Shown here: in pieces, positions 17,504 through 26,499 of the stretch
How positions within the stretch are numbered: the first letter of the stretch is position 1
How the letters are laid out: each line of letters starts with the position of its first letter
Source: Aurantimicrobium sp. MWH-Uga1
GTDB taxonomy: Bacteria; Actinomycetota; Actinomycetes; Actinomycetales; Microbacteriaceae
DNA length: 64,000 bases
Direction of reading: 5' to 3'
Assembly (NCBI RefSeq): GCF_003325955.1
Contig: NZ_CP030929.1
Coordinates: 248,001-312,000, forward strand
Made by a program: the position numbers and the translations under genes
Notes under the pieces: generated by a model
Told to the model about the DNA's origin: nothing
The model's database searches: none
Seen by the model: the letters and a program-made list of their open reading frames with translations, nothing else

Positions 17504-18312
17504 TCTGCTCTCACCGCGTCATAGGCGACGGTAATCTCCCCTAAGCGCCATCTGGTCTTGCCTCCGGTAATTGGCCAACCGGCATCTTTCATGCTCTGTG
17601 CTGTGGCGATCCAACGTTGTGTGGCCCCAAAACTACTCAGAGCAGCATGGGTAAGCCAGAACTTATCTAAAGCGGAGAGAAAGTCATGAATACGTTCGCC
17701 GGGAACATTGTGGTGAATGAGGGATTTAGGTAACCGCTCTGCCACAATTGAGGGTAGTTCGATGGCATCCAGTTTGAGTGCAATGCTCAAGGTTTGTGGG
17801 CCTGCCTCGGTGATCGCTATCCAGCTGGAGATGCGACCAATCTCATCACAGGTGCCCTCCACCAGGACCCCGCCTGGTTGCAGCCGAGAGATCATGAGTT
17901 CCCAGGCGTCATGCACCTCGGACTCTTCATATTGACGCAACACGTTGAACGCTCGAATGATGACCGGTTTTCTAGTGCCGGCAACAGGAACTTCGAAACC
18001 TCCGCGGGCAAAAGTAATGGAGGACGCAACCACTTCGGAAACAAGACCATCGGCTCTCCATTTAGCGAGTTCTTCCCGCGCAATCGTCACACGTTCAGGA
18101 TCAATTTCTAGTCCGAGTAATTCCACATCCGGGCGAACTTTCGCGAGCCTGCTGGCTAGTTCGGTAGTTGTTGCCGCGCTGGCGCCATAGCCGAGGTCAA
18201 CCACGAGAGGGTCGCTCGTGCTGCGCAGCGCGGGCCAGGTGGAAATCCACCTGTCGATGCGGCGCAGGCGGTTGGCGTTGGTTGTCCCACGCGTGATGTT
18301 TCCCACGGGCAT
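17500..18312 (-). CDS. SAM-dependent methyltransferase, class I
   Basis: The 270-aa protein shows motif I as VVDLGYGASAATTTELA, an acidic ribose-binding residue in LLGLEIDPERV, and a later PGGVLVEGTCDEIGR segment, a Rossmann-type methyltransferase. The substrate cannot be assigned; conserved actinobacterial members of this type are listed simply as class I methyltransferases. TTAACT ends 7 nt upstream of the ATG at 18312 and no Shine-Dalgarno sequence is seen, suggesting a leaderless transcript. It diverges from gpmA across 33 bp. Confidence 0.78.
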   Translation of the reverse strand: MPVGNITRGTTNANRLRRIDRWISTWPALRSTSDPLVVDLGYGASAATTTELASRLAKVRPDVELLGLEIDPERVTIAREELAKWRADGLVSEVVASSITFARGGFEVPVAGTRKPVIIRAFNVLRQYEESEVHDAWELMISRLQPGGVLVEGTCDEIGRISSWIAITEAGPQTLSIALKLDAIELPSIVAERLPKSLIHHNVPGERIHDFLSALDKFWLTHAALSSFGATQRWIATAQSMKDAGWPITGGKTRWRLGEITVAYDAVRAD

Positions 18313-18345
18313 AGTGACCAGTTAACCACCCAATAAACTGGAGGT

Positions 18346-19092
18346 ATGACGCACACTTTGATTTTGCTCCGACACGGAAACAGCGACTGGAACCAGAAGA
18401 ACCTCTTCACCGGCTGGGTAGATGTTCGCCTCAGCGAACAGGGCGTTGGCGAAGCCAAGCGTGCTGGTGAACTTCTTGCAGAATCAGGTGTCCTTCCTGA
18501 CGTTCTTTACACTTCTGTTCTTAGCCGTGCTATCCAGACGGCAAACCTGGCTCTCGACACTGCCGATCGTCTCTGGATTCCCGTTAAGCGCAGCTGGCGC
18601 CTCAACGAGCGTCACTATGGTGCTCTGCAGGGTAAGGACAAGGCTCAGACTTTGGCAGAGTATGGCCCCGAGCAATTCATGACCTGGCGTCGATCCTTCG
18701 ATACGCCACCTCCTCCCATTGCTGATGACAATGAGTACTCTCAGGTCAACGACCCTCGTTATGTGGGCATCGATGGTGAGATTCCTGCAACCGAGTGCCT
18801 CAAGGACGTCATCGAGCGCATGCTTCCCTACTGGGAGTCCGACATCACCAAGGATCTCGCCGCTGGAAAGACCGTTCTTGTTACAGCACACGGGAACTCT
18901 CTGCGTGCCCTCGTGAAGCACCTTGATGGCATCTCAGATGAGGACATCGCAGAACTCAACATACCTACCGGTATTCCTCTGGTGTACAAGCTGGACGAGA
19001 ACTTCCGCCCAGTTGGTCCAGCAGAGTATCTCGATCCAGAAGCTGCCGCAGCAGGTGCTGCTGCTGTTGCTGCACAGGGAAACAAAAAGTAG
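18346..19092 (+). CDS. gpmA: 2,3-bisphosphoglycerate-dependent phosphoglycerate mutase
   Basis: This glycolytic enzyme interconverts 3- and 2-phosphoglycerate. The 248-aa length and motifs are typical: [10 protein letters not shown] with the phosphorylated His10, [27 protein letters not shown] and the second catalytic His in [20 protein letters not shown] lies just upstream of the ATG at 18346. It ends in an Ala-rich tail and a terminator. Confidence 0.96.
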   Translation: MTHTLILLRHGNSDWNQKNLFTGWVDVRLSEQGVGEAKRAGELLAESGVLPDVLYTSVLSRAIQTANLALDTADRLWIPVKRSWRLNERHYGALQGKDKAQTLAEYGPEQFMTWRRSFDTPPPPIADDNEYSQVNDPRYVGIDGEIPATECLKDVIERMLPYWESDITKDLAAGKTVLVTAHGNSLRALVKHLDGISDEDIAELNIPTGIPLVYKLDENFRPVGPAEYLDPEAAAAGAAAVAAQGNKK

Positions 19093-19116
19093 AACTTCAA
19101 CGCCGAAGTTTTCTTC
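19093..19116 (+). terminator. Terminator after gpmA
   Basis: AACTTC pairs with GAAGTT around AACGCC and is followed by TTTCTTC, directly after the gpmA stop codon. The stem is short. Confidence 0.6.
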
Positions 19117-19172
19117 AATACCAGGCGGCTTTGTGCCGTTGATCACAACATCACCAGAAATTGAGGAAAAAC

Positions 19173-19349
19173 ATGAAGCTATTTGGTTGGTTCAGGAAAT
19201 CAGAACCTGTCGTGGACATCACTTTGACCGAGTCCATCATTGTTCAGAAGTCGAAAAAGAATCCAGACACGTTGACCAAGAAGGAAATCGAAGCGCTCAA
19301 GAAGATTGTTGAGCGGGTCGAAAACACCAACTCTTTAACCAAGAAGTGA
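19173..19349 (+). CDS. Small basic protein of unknown function
   Basis: A 58-aa ORF begins MKLFGWFRKSEPVVDITL and continues as a Lys-rich, probably helical segment (DTLTKKEIEALKKIVERVE). GAGGAAAA precedes the ATG at 19173; an in-frame ATG at 19161 is less well placed. Its TGA is embedded in a strong terminator stem, so the mRNA ends right at the stop codon. I do not recognise the family; the amphipathic helix suggests a partner-binding role only. Confidence 0.7.
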   Translation: MKLFGWFRKSEPVVDITLTESIIVQKSKKNPDTLTKKEIEALKKIVERVENTNSLTKK

Positions 19350-19373
19350 CCAGGAAAACCTGGTCACTTCTTT
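19342..19373. terminator. 13-bp bidirectional terminator overlapping a stop codon
   Basis: AGAAGTGACCAGG pairs perfectly with CCTGGTCACTTCT around an AAAA loop, followed by TTTGTT. It contains the TGA of the 58-aa gene and lies between convergent genes. Confidence 0.88.
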
Positions 19374-19383
19374 GTTCAGTGTG

Positions 19384-19932
19384 TTACTTCGAGATCGTGA
19401 TCACGTTCTTGGGAGCCAAACCGTTGTATTCAGGCTGGCCTGAGGTGAGAACAGGGACCAGAACGGTCTTCATGTCACCGTCTACTTCGAATGCAACCTC
19501 GAGCAGTCCACCAGGCTGGGTGTTGATGCCGCCGAGAATAATGCGATCTTCATCCTTGGTACCAAAGGAGGTGGGAACCTTAGCGTTGCTCGGAATATCG
19601 ACGTGGCCATCAATAACGGTGTTGTCTGAGATAAAGCCAATGTGAAGTTTGACATCTTCACCTGAGCTGTTGACGGCGCTCAGCAGGAAGTTACCGGTCT
19701 TGCCGTTGTCGCTGATGATCATGAGGTTACGAAGGTCTAGACCGCCCACGTTGACACTGACACCGTCGCTGGGGTCGTAGGCAAGACGAGTTGCCTGGGG
19801 CTGGATGAGGTTACATCCTGCGGTACCCAACGCGACGGAAACTGCGAGTGCAGCAGCGACAAGAACACGAACCTTCACGGCGTAAGCCTCCCGAGCTTTG
19901 AGGCGGCCCTTGTGTACAGGTTTACCCGCCAT
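19384..19932 (-). CDS. Conserved actinobacterial lipoprotein of unknown function
   Basis: The 182-aa product has a basic N-terminus, a hydrophobic core and a lipobox LGTAGC near residue 40, so it should be lipid-anchored outside the membrane. The mature part (LDLRNLMIISDNGKTGNFLLSAVN, IPSNAKVPTSFG, GLLEVAFEVDGD) reads as a beta-sandwich, vaguely like PCu(A)C-type copper-chaperone or DUF461 folds, but lacks an obvious Met/His copper site. AAGGGTAG precedes the ATG at 19932. It is divergent from carD. Confidence 0.75.
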   Translation of the reverse strand: MAGKPVHKGRLKAREAYAVKVRVLVAAALAVSVALGTAGCNLIQPQATRLAYDPSDGVSVNVGGLDLRNLMIISDNGKTGNFLLSAVNSSGEDVKLHIGFISDNTVIDGHVDIPSNAKVPTSFGTKDEDRIILGGINTQPGGLLEVAFEVDGDMKTVLVPVLTSGQPEYNGLAPKNVITISK

Positions 19933-20067
19933 TTCTACCCTTTGACTCTAGCGCATGGCTCGATTGAGAACCGAAGATGCAGCACCGCTCAGTGGGAAGC
20001 AGAGGGCAGAATTTAGTGTCAGATAGCCGTGGTAAACTAGGGGTTCAATACAAGGAGTCCCACACCT

Positions 20068-20550
20068 ATGCAGTTCATTGTTGGCGAAACAGTTGTTTAT
20101 CCTCACCACGGCGCAGCAAAGATTACGGAAGTAAAAAAGCGCGTTATCAAGGGTGACGAGAAACTGTATCTCAAGCTCCACGTTGTTCAGGGCGATCTCA
20201 CCATTGAGGTTCCTGCAGAAAACGTTGACCTTGTCGGTGTCCGTGACGTTATCGGCAAAGAAGGACTTGAGCAGGTCTTCGAAGTTCTGCGTGCTCCTTT
20301 CACCGAAGAGCCCACCAACTGGTCTCGTCGATACAAGGCGAACCTCGAGAAGCTTGCTTCTGGAGATGTGATTAAGGTTTCTGAGGTTGTTCGTGACCTG
20401 TGGCGTCGTGACCAGGACCGTGGTCTTTCCGCTGGTGAAAAGCGCATGCTCGCTAAGGCTCGTCAGATCCTTATTTCTGAGCTCGCTCTGGCTAAGAAGA
20501 CCGACGAAGAGCAGGCTTCTGAATTCCTTGATGGAGTTCTCGCGTCCTAA
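20068..20550 (+). CDS. carD: CarD-type RNA polymerase-binding regulator
   Basis: CarD binds the RNA polymerase beta lobe through its N-terminal Tudor-like domain ([17 protein letters not shown]) and promoter DNA through its helical C-terminus, stabilising open complexes at rRNA and many other promoters. The 160-aa length is typical. CAAGGAG lies upstream of the ATG at 20068. Only 27 bp separate it from ispDF, so carD, ispDF, cysS and rlmB appear to be one transcription unit, the arrangement known in many actinobacteria. Confidence 0.95.
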   Translation: MQFIVGETVVYPHHGAAKITEVKKRVIKGDEKLYLKLHVVQGDLTIEVPAENVDLVGVRDVIGKEGLEQVFEVLRAPFTEEPTNWSRRYKANLEKLASGDVIKVSEVVRDLWRRDQDRGLSAGEKRMLAKARQILISELALAKKTDEEQASEFLDGVLAS

Positions 20551-20577
20551 TCACGCGAGAGGGCAGGCAAATTCAGC

Positions 20578-21753
20578 ATGTCTGGTGACCTGCATATCTC
20601 CACAGCAGTCATTGTTGTCGCTGCCGGTAGTGGCACCCGTTTAGGTGCTGCGCTTCCGAAGGCTTTTGTCGACCTTGCAGGTCAGACGCTCTTAGAGCGC
20701 AGTTTGCGCTCTATCATCCTGCTGCCCTACCCCGTCCAGGTTGTCGTTGTAGCACCTGTCGACTTCGTCGACGCCGCCCACGTCATTGTGAACAAGGTTG
20801 CTCCGGGTTTGGAGGCGTTGGTTTCAGTGGTGACAGGTGGGTCTACACGTCACGAATCCGTTGCTGCCGGGCTGGCAGTTGTTGATGCCAGCGTTGAGGT
20901 TGTGTTGGTTCACGACGCCGCCCGTGCCCTCACCCCGACATCTTTATTTGCTGATGTTGATATGGCTGTGCAGGCAACTGGCGCTGGAATTGTTCCAGCG
21001 CTTCCTGTGGTGGATTCCCTCAAGCAGGTGGATGTCACTGGGGGTGTGCTCGGGATTGCCGACCGGGAACAACTGCGTGCAGCACAAACACCTCAAGGTT
21101 TCCCGCGTGCTGGACTTGATGCAGCCTATGCAGCCGCAGGTTCGTCTGACTACACCGACGATGCCGCAGTCTTTGCTGCGAATGGGGGAGCAGTGACCAC
21201 CATTCCAGGCGATGAAGTTGCTTTCAAAATCACCACAGCATGGGATCTGAACCGTGCTCATCAAGTACTCGGTGGAATTCCCGATCGTCATCGCGTCGGC
21301 ACTGGTGTCGACGTCCACGCCTTTGGAGAAAACGAGAACCTCTGGCTTGCCGGCTTGCACTGGCCAGGTGAAAAGGAACTTTCCGGGCACAGCGATGGCG
21401 ATGCTGTCGCGCACGCCATCTGTGACGCACTTCTTTCTGCTGCCGGGTTGGGTGATATTGGTTCGCGCTTTGGCACTGACGACCCCGCCTATGCAAATGC
21501 CTCGGGAGAGGTGTTTATTCGCGGAACCGTCGCGCTGCTCGAAGAGAACGGTTTTGACCCCATCAATGTCTCCGTTCAAATTGTGGGAAATAAGCCTCGG
21601 TTTAGTCCGCGACGTGAGGAAGCACAAAAAGTGCTCAGCAGCTGGGTTGGTGCACCTGTCACCGTCTCTGCCACCACCACGGATGGTCTGGGCTTCACCG
21701 GTCGAGGCGAAGGTATCGCCGCCATCGCAACAGCCCTCGTTCGCCAGCGCTAA
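20578..21753 (+). CDS. ispDF: Bifunctional IspD/IspF enzyme of the MEP isoprenoid pathway
   Basis: The 391-aa fusion joins an IspD cytidylyltransferase ([18 protein letters not shown] start, HDAARAL motif, residues 1 to about 235) to an IspF cyclodiphosphate synthase ([55 protein letters not shown]). The two steps make CDP-methylerythritol and the cyclodiphosphate in isopentenyl diphosphate synthesis. Many actinobacteria keep ispD and ispF as adjacent separate genes; here they are fused in frame. Confidence 0.95.
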   Translation: MSGDLHISTAVIVVAAGSGTRLGAALPKAFVDLAGQTLLERSLRSIILLPYPVQVVVVAPVDFVDAAHVIVNKVAPGLEALVSVVTGGSTRHESVAAGLAVVDASVEVVLVHDAARALTPTSLFADVDMAVQATGAGIVPALPVVDSLKQVDVTGGVLGIADREQLRAAQTPQGFPRAGLDAAYAAAGSSDYTDDAAVFAANGGAVTTIPGDEVAFKITTAWDLNRAHQVLGGIPDRHRVGTGVDVHAFGENENLWLAGLHWPGEKELSGHSDGDAVAHAICDALLSAAGLGDIGSRFGTDDPAYANASGEVFIRGTVALLEENGFDPINVSVQIVGNKPRFSPRREEAQKVLSSWVGAPVTVSATTTDGLGFTGRGEGIAAIATALVRQR

Positions 21754-21778
21754 GGCGCTGCGCCGATAGGCTTGAAGA

Positions 21779-23185
21779 GTGAGCATGCGTTTATTTGACT
21801 CGAAGGAGCAAAGCCTTCGGGACTTTACTCCCCGTGTTGTCGGCGAGGTCGGGATGTACGTGTGTGGACCCACCGTGCAGTCCAGTCCGCACGTGGGACA
21901 CTTGCGCAGCGCACTGGTCTATGACCAACTGCGCCGGTGGCTCACGCATGAGGGTTACAACGTCACCCTGGTGCGCAATGTCACGGATATTGACGACAAA
22001 GTTCTAGAAAACGCTCGTGCTGCCGGGGTGGAGCAATGGTGGGCTTTGGCATACCGCATGGAGGCAGAGTTCACTGCAGCTTATGACCTGCTGGGAATTC
22101 AACGCCCCACCTATGAGCCCCGCGCGACCGCAAGTATCCCCGAGATGATTGCCATTATTGAGCGCCTGATTGAACGCGGCCACGCCTACCCAGCACCGGG
22201 TGGTTCCGGAGACGTCTACTTCGACACCGCGAGCTGGCCAGCCTATGGTGAGCTCACCAATCAAAAGCCTGCCGAGATGGAAGCTGCAGCAGATGCAGAT
22301 CCTCGTGGCAAGAAGGCACCCCAAGACTTCGCACTGTGGAAGGGCCACAAAGAAGGCGATCCCGAGTCTGCCTCCTGGTCTTCCCCCTGGGGGCGTGGGC
22401 GTCCAGGCTGGCATATTGAATGCTCGGCCATGTCCACCAAGTACCTCGGTAGTGCTTTCGACATCCACGGAGGTGGGCTCGACTTGCGCTTCCCCCACCA
22501 CGAAAACGAACTTGCGCAGTCCAGTGCTGCCGGTGATGGTTTTGCCCAGTATTGGCTGCACAACGGCCTGGTCTCGGTGGGGGGTCAAAAGATGAGTAAG
22601 TCTCTGGGTAACTCCGTCTTTGCCAAAGACCTCCTCGACAAGGCGAAGCCTGTAGTTTTGCGCTACCTCTTAGGTTCAGCCCAGTATCGCTCCACGCTCG
22701 AACTGCACGATGGTGCCATCGAGGAAGCGAAAGCTTCCTTCGATCGCATCGAAGGTTTCCTCTCACGCACCCAGCGTGAGGCAGGACAGATCGGCTCTGC
22801 CGATGTTCCTGCCAGTTTTCGCGATGCCATGAATGATGACCTCAACATTCCTGCTGCGCTCGCGGTGGTCTTTGAGCTGGTTCGCTCCGGCAACACTGCC
22901 TTGGATGCCGGGGATTCTGCTACTGCCTCTTCACAAGCAGCACAGGTTGTGGCGATGTTGGATGTGTTGGGTGTGAACCCACTGGATGAACAGTGGTCAG
23001 CAAACTCAAGCCAGGGTGATGCAGCTCTCGAGCTGTTGATGACTGAACTTCTCGAAGCTCGTGCTGTGGCTAGAGCGAATAAAGATTTTGCAACCGCAGA
23101 TCTTCTGCGTGAGCGTTTAGCTGCAGCAGGAATCACTATCGAAGACACCCCTAGTGGTGCACATTGGAGTTTCAATGGCAGGTAA
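21779..23185 (+). CDS. cysS: Cysteinyl-tRNA synthetase
   Basis: CysS charges tRNA-Cys. The 468-aa class I synthetase has the HIGH-type signature [17 protein letters not shown], the KMSKSLGN loop, and zinc-site elements (Cys29 of [24 protein letters not shown]). The start is GTG at 21779 or, with better spacing from GAAGAG, ATG at 21785. It is 25 bp downstream of ispDF and overlaps rlmB by 11 bp. Confidence 0.96.
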   Translation: MSMRLFDSKEQSLRDFTPRVVGEVGMYVCGPTVQSSPHVGHLRSALVYDQLRRWLTHEGYNVTLVRNVTDIDDKVLENARAAGVEQWWALAYRMEAEFTAAYDLLGIQRPTYEPRATASIPEMIAIIERLIERGHAYPAPGGSGDVYFDTASWPAYGELTNQKPAEMEAAADADPRGKKAPQDFALWKGHKEGDPESASWSSPWGRGRPGWHIECSAMSTKYLGSAFDIHGGGLDLRFPHHENELAQSSAAGDGFAQYWLHNGLVSVGGQKMSKSLGNSVFAKDLLDKAKPVVLRYLLGSAQYRSTLELHDGAIEEAKASFDRIEGFLSRTQREAGQIGSADVPASFRDAMNDDLNIPAALAVVFELVRSGNTALDAGDSATASSQAAQVVAMLDVLGVNPLDEQWSANSSQGDAALELLMTELLEARAVARANKDFATADLLRERLAAAGITIEDTPSGAHWSFNGR

Positions 23186-24170
23186 GCCTCGGGCTGGAGC
23201 AGTCCGCAAATCAGGTAAAGGCCCCTCGAAGGGAACCGGTGGTCTAGGTCGCCGTGCCCTCGAGGGCAAGGGTCCTACCCCGAAGGCAGAGGACCGCGAG
23301 TGGCACCCCGCTGGAAAAGCAAAGATTCGTCGCGAAAAGCTTGCCGCGATGGGCAAGCTCAACCGCAACAACAAGGATGGTCAACGCAAGGCTGCGCCCA
23401 AGCGCAGTAAAGCTGCTGACGATACTGAGATCGTCACTGGTCGTAACTCGGTACTCGAAGCACTGCGTGCCAAGATTCCGGCAACAGCTTTATATATCGC
23501 TACGCGTATCGAGATGGATGACCGCGTGAAGGAAATGCTCGCCATTGCCACTCAGCGCGGCATCCCCATCTTGGAAGTGATGAAGCCTGAGCTTGACCGT
23601 ATGGGTGGGTATGACTCAGTGCACCAGGGCGTTGCCGTCAAGGTTCCCCCTTACAACTACGCTCACCCCAACGATCTTCTCGAAGCAGCTTTCGAAGCAA
23701 ACAAGACACCCTTGTTTGTGGCACTTGATGGCATCACCGATCCACGCAACCTTGGTGCGATTATTCGTTCGACTGCTGCCTTCGGTGGAAATGGCATCAT
23801 TTTGCCTCAGCGTCGCTCGGTGGGTGTCACTGCTGCTGCCTGGAAAACCTCCGCAGGCGCGGCTGCGCGCCTGCCAGTATCCATGGCAGCGAACCTCACT
23901 GCAACTATCAAGTCCTTCAAAGACCAAGGTGTCTTTGTGATTGGTTTGGATGGCGGTGGCGACACCATGCTTCCTGGACTCGAGCTTGCTGACCGCCCAC
24001 TGTTGATCGTGGTGGGTAACGAAGGTAAGGGGCTGTCCAAGCTTGTCACCGACAACTGCGACGCCATCGTCTCGATTCCTATTTCTTCCAGCACAGAATC
24101 ACTCAACGCGGGTATTGCAGCCAGCGTTGCACTCTATGAAGTTGCACGTTTGCGTTCAGCATCCGTTTAG
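23175..24170 (+). CDS. rlmB: SpoU-family 23S rRNA (guanosine-2'-O)-methyltransferase
   Basis: The 331-aa protein has a basic Gly/Lys-rich extension (about 90 residues), then the SpoU substrate-binding and trefoil-knot domains: GRNSVLEALRA, DGITDPRNLGAIIRSTAAFG, VVGNEGKGLSKLV and PISSSTESLNAGIAASVALYE. RlmB-type enzymes methylate ribose of 23S rRNA. The ATG at 23175 lies inside the end of cysS (11-bp overlap), implying translational coupling; an in-frame upstream ATG would give a non-homologous extension. Confidence 0.92.
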   Translation: MAGKPRAGAVRKSGKGPSKGTGGLGRRALEGKGPTPKAEDREWHPAGKAKIRREKLAAMGKLNRNNKDGQRKAAPKRSKAADDTEIVTGRNSVLEALRAKIPATALYIATRIEMDDRVKEMLAIATQRGIPILEVMKPELDRMGGYDSVHQGVAVKVPPYNYAHPNDLLEAAFEANKTPLFVALDGITDPRNLGAIIRSTAAFGGNGIILPQRRSVGVTAAAWKTSAGAAARLPVSMAANLTATIKSFKDQGVFVIGLDGGGDTMLPGLELADRPLLIVVGNEGKGLSKLVTDNCDAIVSIPISSSTESLNAGIAASVALYEVARLRSASV

Positions 24171-24205
24171 TAATTTCACAGAGTTCCCCTCTAAGGTAGT
24201 TCCAG

Positions 24206-24229
24206 CACGTGTGACTGACTGTCCACGTG
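24206..24229. promoter_or_regulatory. Twin CACGTG palindromes upstream of the DsbA-like gene
   Basis: Two CACGTG hexamers at 24206-24211 and 24224-24229 are exactly 18 bp apart in the 87-bp spacer after rlmB, with further imperfect symmetry between them. They could bind a dimeric repressor. No regulator can be named. Confidence 0.35.
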
Positions 24230-24257
24230 TCCCCTCACATTTTGGAGAGTAACGAGA

Positions 24258-25169
24258 ATGAGCACCGGAGCCCACGGCAACCGACCCACTCGAAACCAGC
24301 AGCGTGAAGCTGCTCGTGCAAAAGCTAAAGAACTTCGCGAACAGCAAGTCAAGACAGAGAAGCGTCGCCGCCTGTTCCTTCAAGGCGGTATTGGCTTGGG
24401 CATCATTGCCATCGCCACTATCTTCATCGTGACCTTGGCCACCTCCGGCCCCAAGGAAGGCCCACGTCCTGCCAACATGGCCAGCGACGGCATCGTGCTT
24501 TCTGGCTCTGGAATGGGTGCGATTCTCTCTGACGCGGGCGCTCCCGGTTCAGACCCCATTGCAACTACGCCAACTCCTGGATCCTCAACCGTGAACATTG
24601 TGGTTTACCAGGACTACCTCTGCCCTGCATGTAAGGCATTTGATGAGGCAAACGCTCAGCAGCTCCAAACACTTGTTGAAGCTGGGGCGGCAACTCTAGA
24701 ACTTCACCCCATTGGTATGTTGGCTAACCGTTCGGCTGGAACCCAGTACTCGTTGCGTTCAACTGCAGCTGCAGCCTGTGTTGCTGAATACTCACCCAAC
24801 ACTTTCTGGGCAGTCAACCAGGCGTTCTATCTCAACCAGCCTCAAGAAGGAACCCCTGGTTGGAACGATGACGAGCTCAAGGCTCTGATTGCCAAGCAGA
24901 AGCCAGAGAACCAAACCAAGATTGATAAGTGCATTGCAGACCAGACATTTATCCCCTGGGCTAAGCAGGCAACTGACTATGCGCTCAACGGCCCCATGGC
25001 TGATGCAGCAAAGCAGTCAGGAGCTAACGGTGTGGGCACACCTACCATCTTGGTCAATGGCAAGGTCTACACCGGATCCATCGTGGACCCTAAGGAATTC
25101 CTTGCTTTCATTACCCAAGTTGCCGGTGACTCTGCATCGACGACACCCGCTACTCCTGCCGCAGGTTAG
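24258..25169 (+). CDS. Membrane-anchored DsbA-like thioredoxin-fold protein
   Basis: The 303-aa protein has a cytoplasmic basic coiled N-terminus, one membrane helix (about residues 40-62), and an extracytoplasmic DsbA-like domain with active-site CPAC (Cys122/Cys125) and the cis-Pro loop GVGTPTILVNGKVYTG. It should catalyse disulfide exchange in exported proteins and could be reoxidised by the DsbB homologue at 10645. GGAGAG precedes the ATG at 24258. It is followed by a hairpin and tRNA-Thr. Confidence 0.88.
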   Translation: MSTGAHGNRPTRNQQREAARAKAKELREQQVKTEKRRRLFLQGGIGLGIIAIATIFIVTLATSGPKEGPRPANMASDGIVLSGSGMGAILSDAGAPGSDPIATTPTPGSSTVNIVVYQDYLCPACKAFDEANAQQLQTLVEAGAATLELHPIGMLANRSAGTQYSLRSTAAAACVAEYSPNTFWAVNQAFYLNQPQEGTPGWNDDELKALIAKQKPENQTKIDKCIADQTFIPWAKQATDYALNGPMADAAKQSGANGVGTPTILVNGKVYTGSIVDPKEFLAFITQVAGDSASTTPATPAAG

Positions 25170-25181
25170 GATTAATGGGTC

Positions 25182-25202
25182 GTGAGGTGATCATCACCTC
25201 AC
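25182..25202 (+). terminator. Hairpin between the DsbA-like gene and tRNA-Thr
   Basis: GTGAGGTGA pairs perfectly with TCACCTCAC around TCA (9 bp). There is no T-run and the tRNA starts 4 nt later, so it may be a weak terminator or a processing signal. Confidence 0.45.
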
Positions 25203-25206
25203 ACAA

Positions 25207-25279
25207 GCCGACTTGGCGCAATTGGTAGCGCACCGCTCTTGTAAAGCGGGGGTTGTGGGTTCGAGTCCCATAGTCGGCC
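25207..25279 (+). tRNA. tRNA-Thr(TGT)
   Basis: A 73-nt cloverleaf: acceptor GCCGACT/AGTCGGC, D arm GCGC...GCGC, anticodon arm CCGCT-CTTGTAA-AGCGG with anticodon TGT, and T arm GTGGG-TTCGAGT-CCCAT. CCA is not encoded. The next start codon lies one base after its 3' end. Confidence 0.95.
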
Positions 25280-25280
25280 C

Positions 25281-25538
25281 GTGTTAGACGAGCGTGATCG
25301 TGCCATTCTCGATTTCGAACGTGAATGGTGGGAACGCTCAGGCGCCAAAGAGGATGCCATCAGACAAACCTTCGGTTTGTCTCCGGCTCGCTACTACCAA
25401 GTTCTGGGCACGATTATGTCCTCTGCAGATGCACTCGCTTATGATCCTGAGTTGGTCAATAGGCTCCAACGCGTCAGGGAAGAACGTCACCGTTCCCGCC
25501 ACAGGCGCGTTAACCCTGAATCTTCAGGCAAGAACTGA
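25281..25538 (+). CDS. DUF3263 family protein
   Basis: The 85-aa product matches the actinobacterial DUF3263 family: LDERDRAILDFEREWWERSG, then FGLSPARYYQVLGTI and DPELVNRLQRVREER. The family looks like a small helical HTH-type protein; its role is unknown. The family N-terminus demands the GTG at 25281, only 1 nt beyond the tRNA-Thr discriminator base, so there is no room for a ribosome-binding site outside the tRNA. After tRNA 3' processing the mRNA would be essentially leaderless. It precedes the LytR_C gene by 12 bp. Confidence 0.88.
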   Translation: MLDERDRAILDFEREWWERSGAKEDAIRQTFGLSPARYYQVLGTIMSSADALAYDPELVNRLQRVREERHRSRHRRVNPESSGKN

Positions 25539-25550
25539 AAGAATACTGAG

Positions 25551-26099
25551 ATGGCTGAAAAGAACGTGCAGGACATTTTTGATGATCTGGTGATCACATC
25601 AGATCGTCGCGGTGTTCACCGTGCTCCGAAGCGCCCCGGCGCTGGCTGGATTAAGTTTGCCTGGGCAGCTCTAGCTACTGGTGTTCTTGTCGTCGGAGGC
25701 GTGGGAACGTTGATTGTCTCCAGTGACAGCATCAGCATGAAAGATTTTGAGAGCATCTTTGCGCTGCCTACCCCAGCCGCCTCAGCAACACCTAAGCCCA
25801 CGGCAGCACCAACAATCGATCCAGCATCTGTGGTGAACGTGCTCAACGCAACCGGCCAAGCTGGATACGCCACCCAAGTTGGTGACATGCTTGCCGCTGA
25901 GGGGTGGACAATTGGCGCGAAATCTAACGCGAGCGAAAACACCACAGAGACCTTCATTTATTACGGAAACCCTTCCTTGGAGGGTGCTGCACGAGGTGTT
26001 GCCCAGTCGCTGGGATACGGCACAATCAAGCTCACAGACAAGTACATTGAGAGCTCCGCCGCCATCACGTTAGTGCTCGGTTCAGATTACGTTGGCTAA
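25551..26099 (+). CDS. LytR C-terminal domain membrane protein
   Basis: The 182-aa protein has a short cytoplasmic N-terminus, one membrane helix (WAALATGVLVVGGVGTLIV), a Pro/Thr/Ala linker and a LytR_C domain (VVNVLNATGQAGYATQVGDMLAAEGW, then ETFIYYGNPSLEGAARGVA). LytR_C modules often accompany LytR-CpsA-Psr enzymes that attach polymers to peptidoglycan; this protein has only the C-terminal module. It follows DUF3263, a frequent pairing in actinobacteria as far as I recall. Confidence 0.85.
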   Translation: MAEKNVQDIFDDLVITSDRRGVHRAPKRPGAGWIKFAWAALATGVLVVGGVGTLIVSSDSISMKDFESIFALPTPAASATPKPTAAPTIDPASVVNVLNATGQAGYATQVGDMLAAEGWTIGAKSNASENTTETFIYYGNPSLEGAARGVAQSLGYGTIKLTDKYIESSAAITLVLGSDYVG

Positions 26100-26126
26100 A
26101 TCGTTGCCATAATGCGACATTAATTG

Positions 26127-26145
26127 TGAGGTTAGGCTAACCAAA
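26127..26145. promoter_or_regulatory. Candidate DtxR/IdeR iron box
   Basis: TGAGGTTAGGCTAACCAAA matches the 19-bp DtxR/IdeR consensus (TTAGGTTAGSCTAACCTAA) at 17 of 19 positions. It lies 82 bp upstream of the cold-shock gene. A DtxR-family regulator with all expected iron ligands is encoded at 38122 in this window. Confidence 0.65.
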
Positions 26146-26227
26146 CTTCCCGATTCACCAGTAGTGTGAGAGCAACGGCACAAGCGATTTGTGTGTGTCG
26201 GTTGGGATACTGCAATTGGAGTTACAC

Positions 26228-26431
26228 ATGGCCACTGGAACCGTTAAGTGGTTCAACGCTGAAAAGGGCTACGGTTTCATCACCGTAGATGGCGACGAGC
26301 AGGACGTTTTCGTCCACTACTCCGCTATCACCATGGACGGCTACAAGGTCCTCGAAGAGGGTCAAAAAGTAGAGTTCGAGGTTGGTACCGGAAACAAGGG
26401 TCCTCAGGCTGAGTCGGTTCGACTGGCTTAA
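26228..26431 (+). CDS. cspA: Cold-shock domain protein, CspA type
   Basis: The 67-aa protein is a single cold-shock domain with RNP1 KGYGFITV and RNP2 VFVHYSAI, an RNA chaperone and transcription antiterminator. Start ATG at 26228 is preceded by TGGAG. The untranslated stretch after the previous gene is 128 bp and holds an IdeR-type box, an unusual regulator for this family. A hairpin follows 28 bp after the stop. Confidence 0.93.
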   Translation: MATGTVKWFNAEKGYGFITVDGDEQDVFVHYSAITMDGYKVLEEGQKVEFEVGTGNKGPQAESVRLA

Positions 26432-26459
26432 GTCTCGTAATATTCGGGCACGCCCGAGC

Positions 26460-26489
26460 TAACGCCGTCCACCAATGTGGGCGGCGTTA
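26460..26489 (+). terminator. Terminator after cspA, fused to the next promoter
   Basis: TAACGCCGTCCAC pairs with GTGGGCGGCGTTA (13 bp, one G-U) around CAAT. The T-poor tail TAGTCT directly after the stem doubles as a good -10 hexamer for the next gene. Confidence 0.7.
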
Positions 26490-26499
26490 GTCTGTGGTC

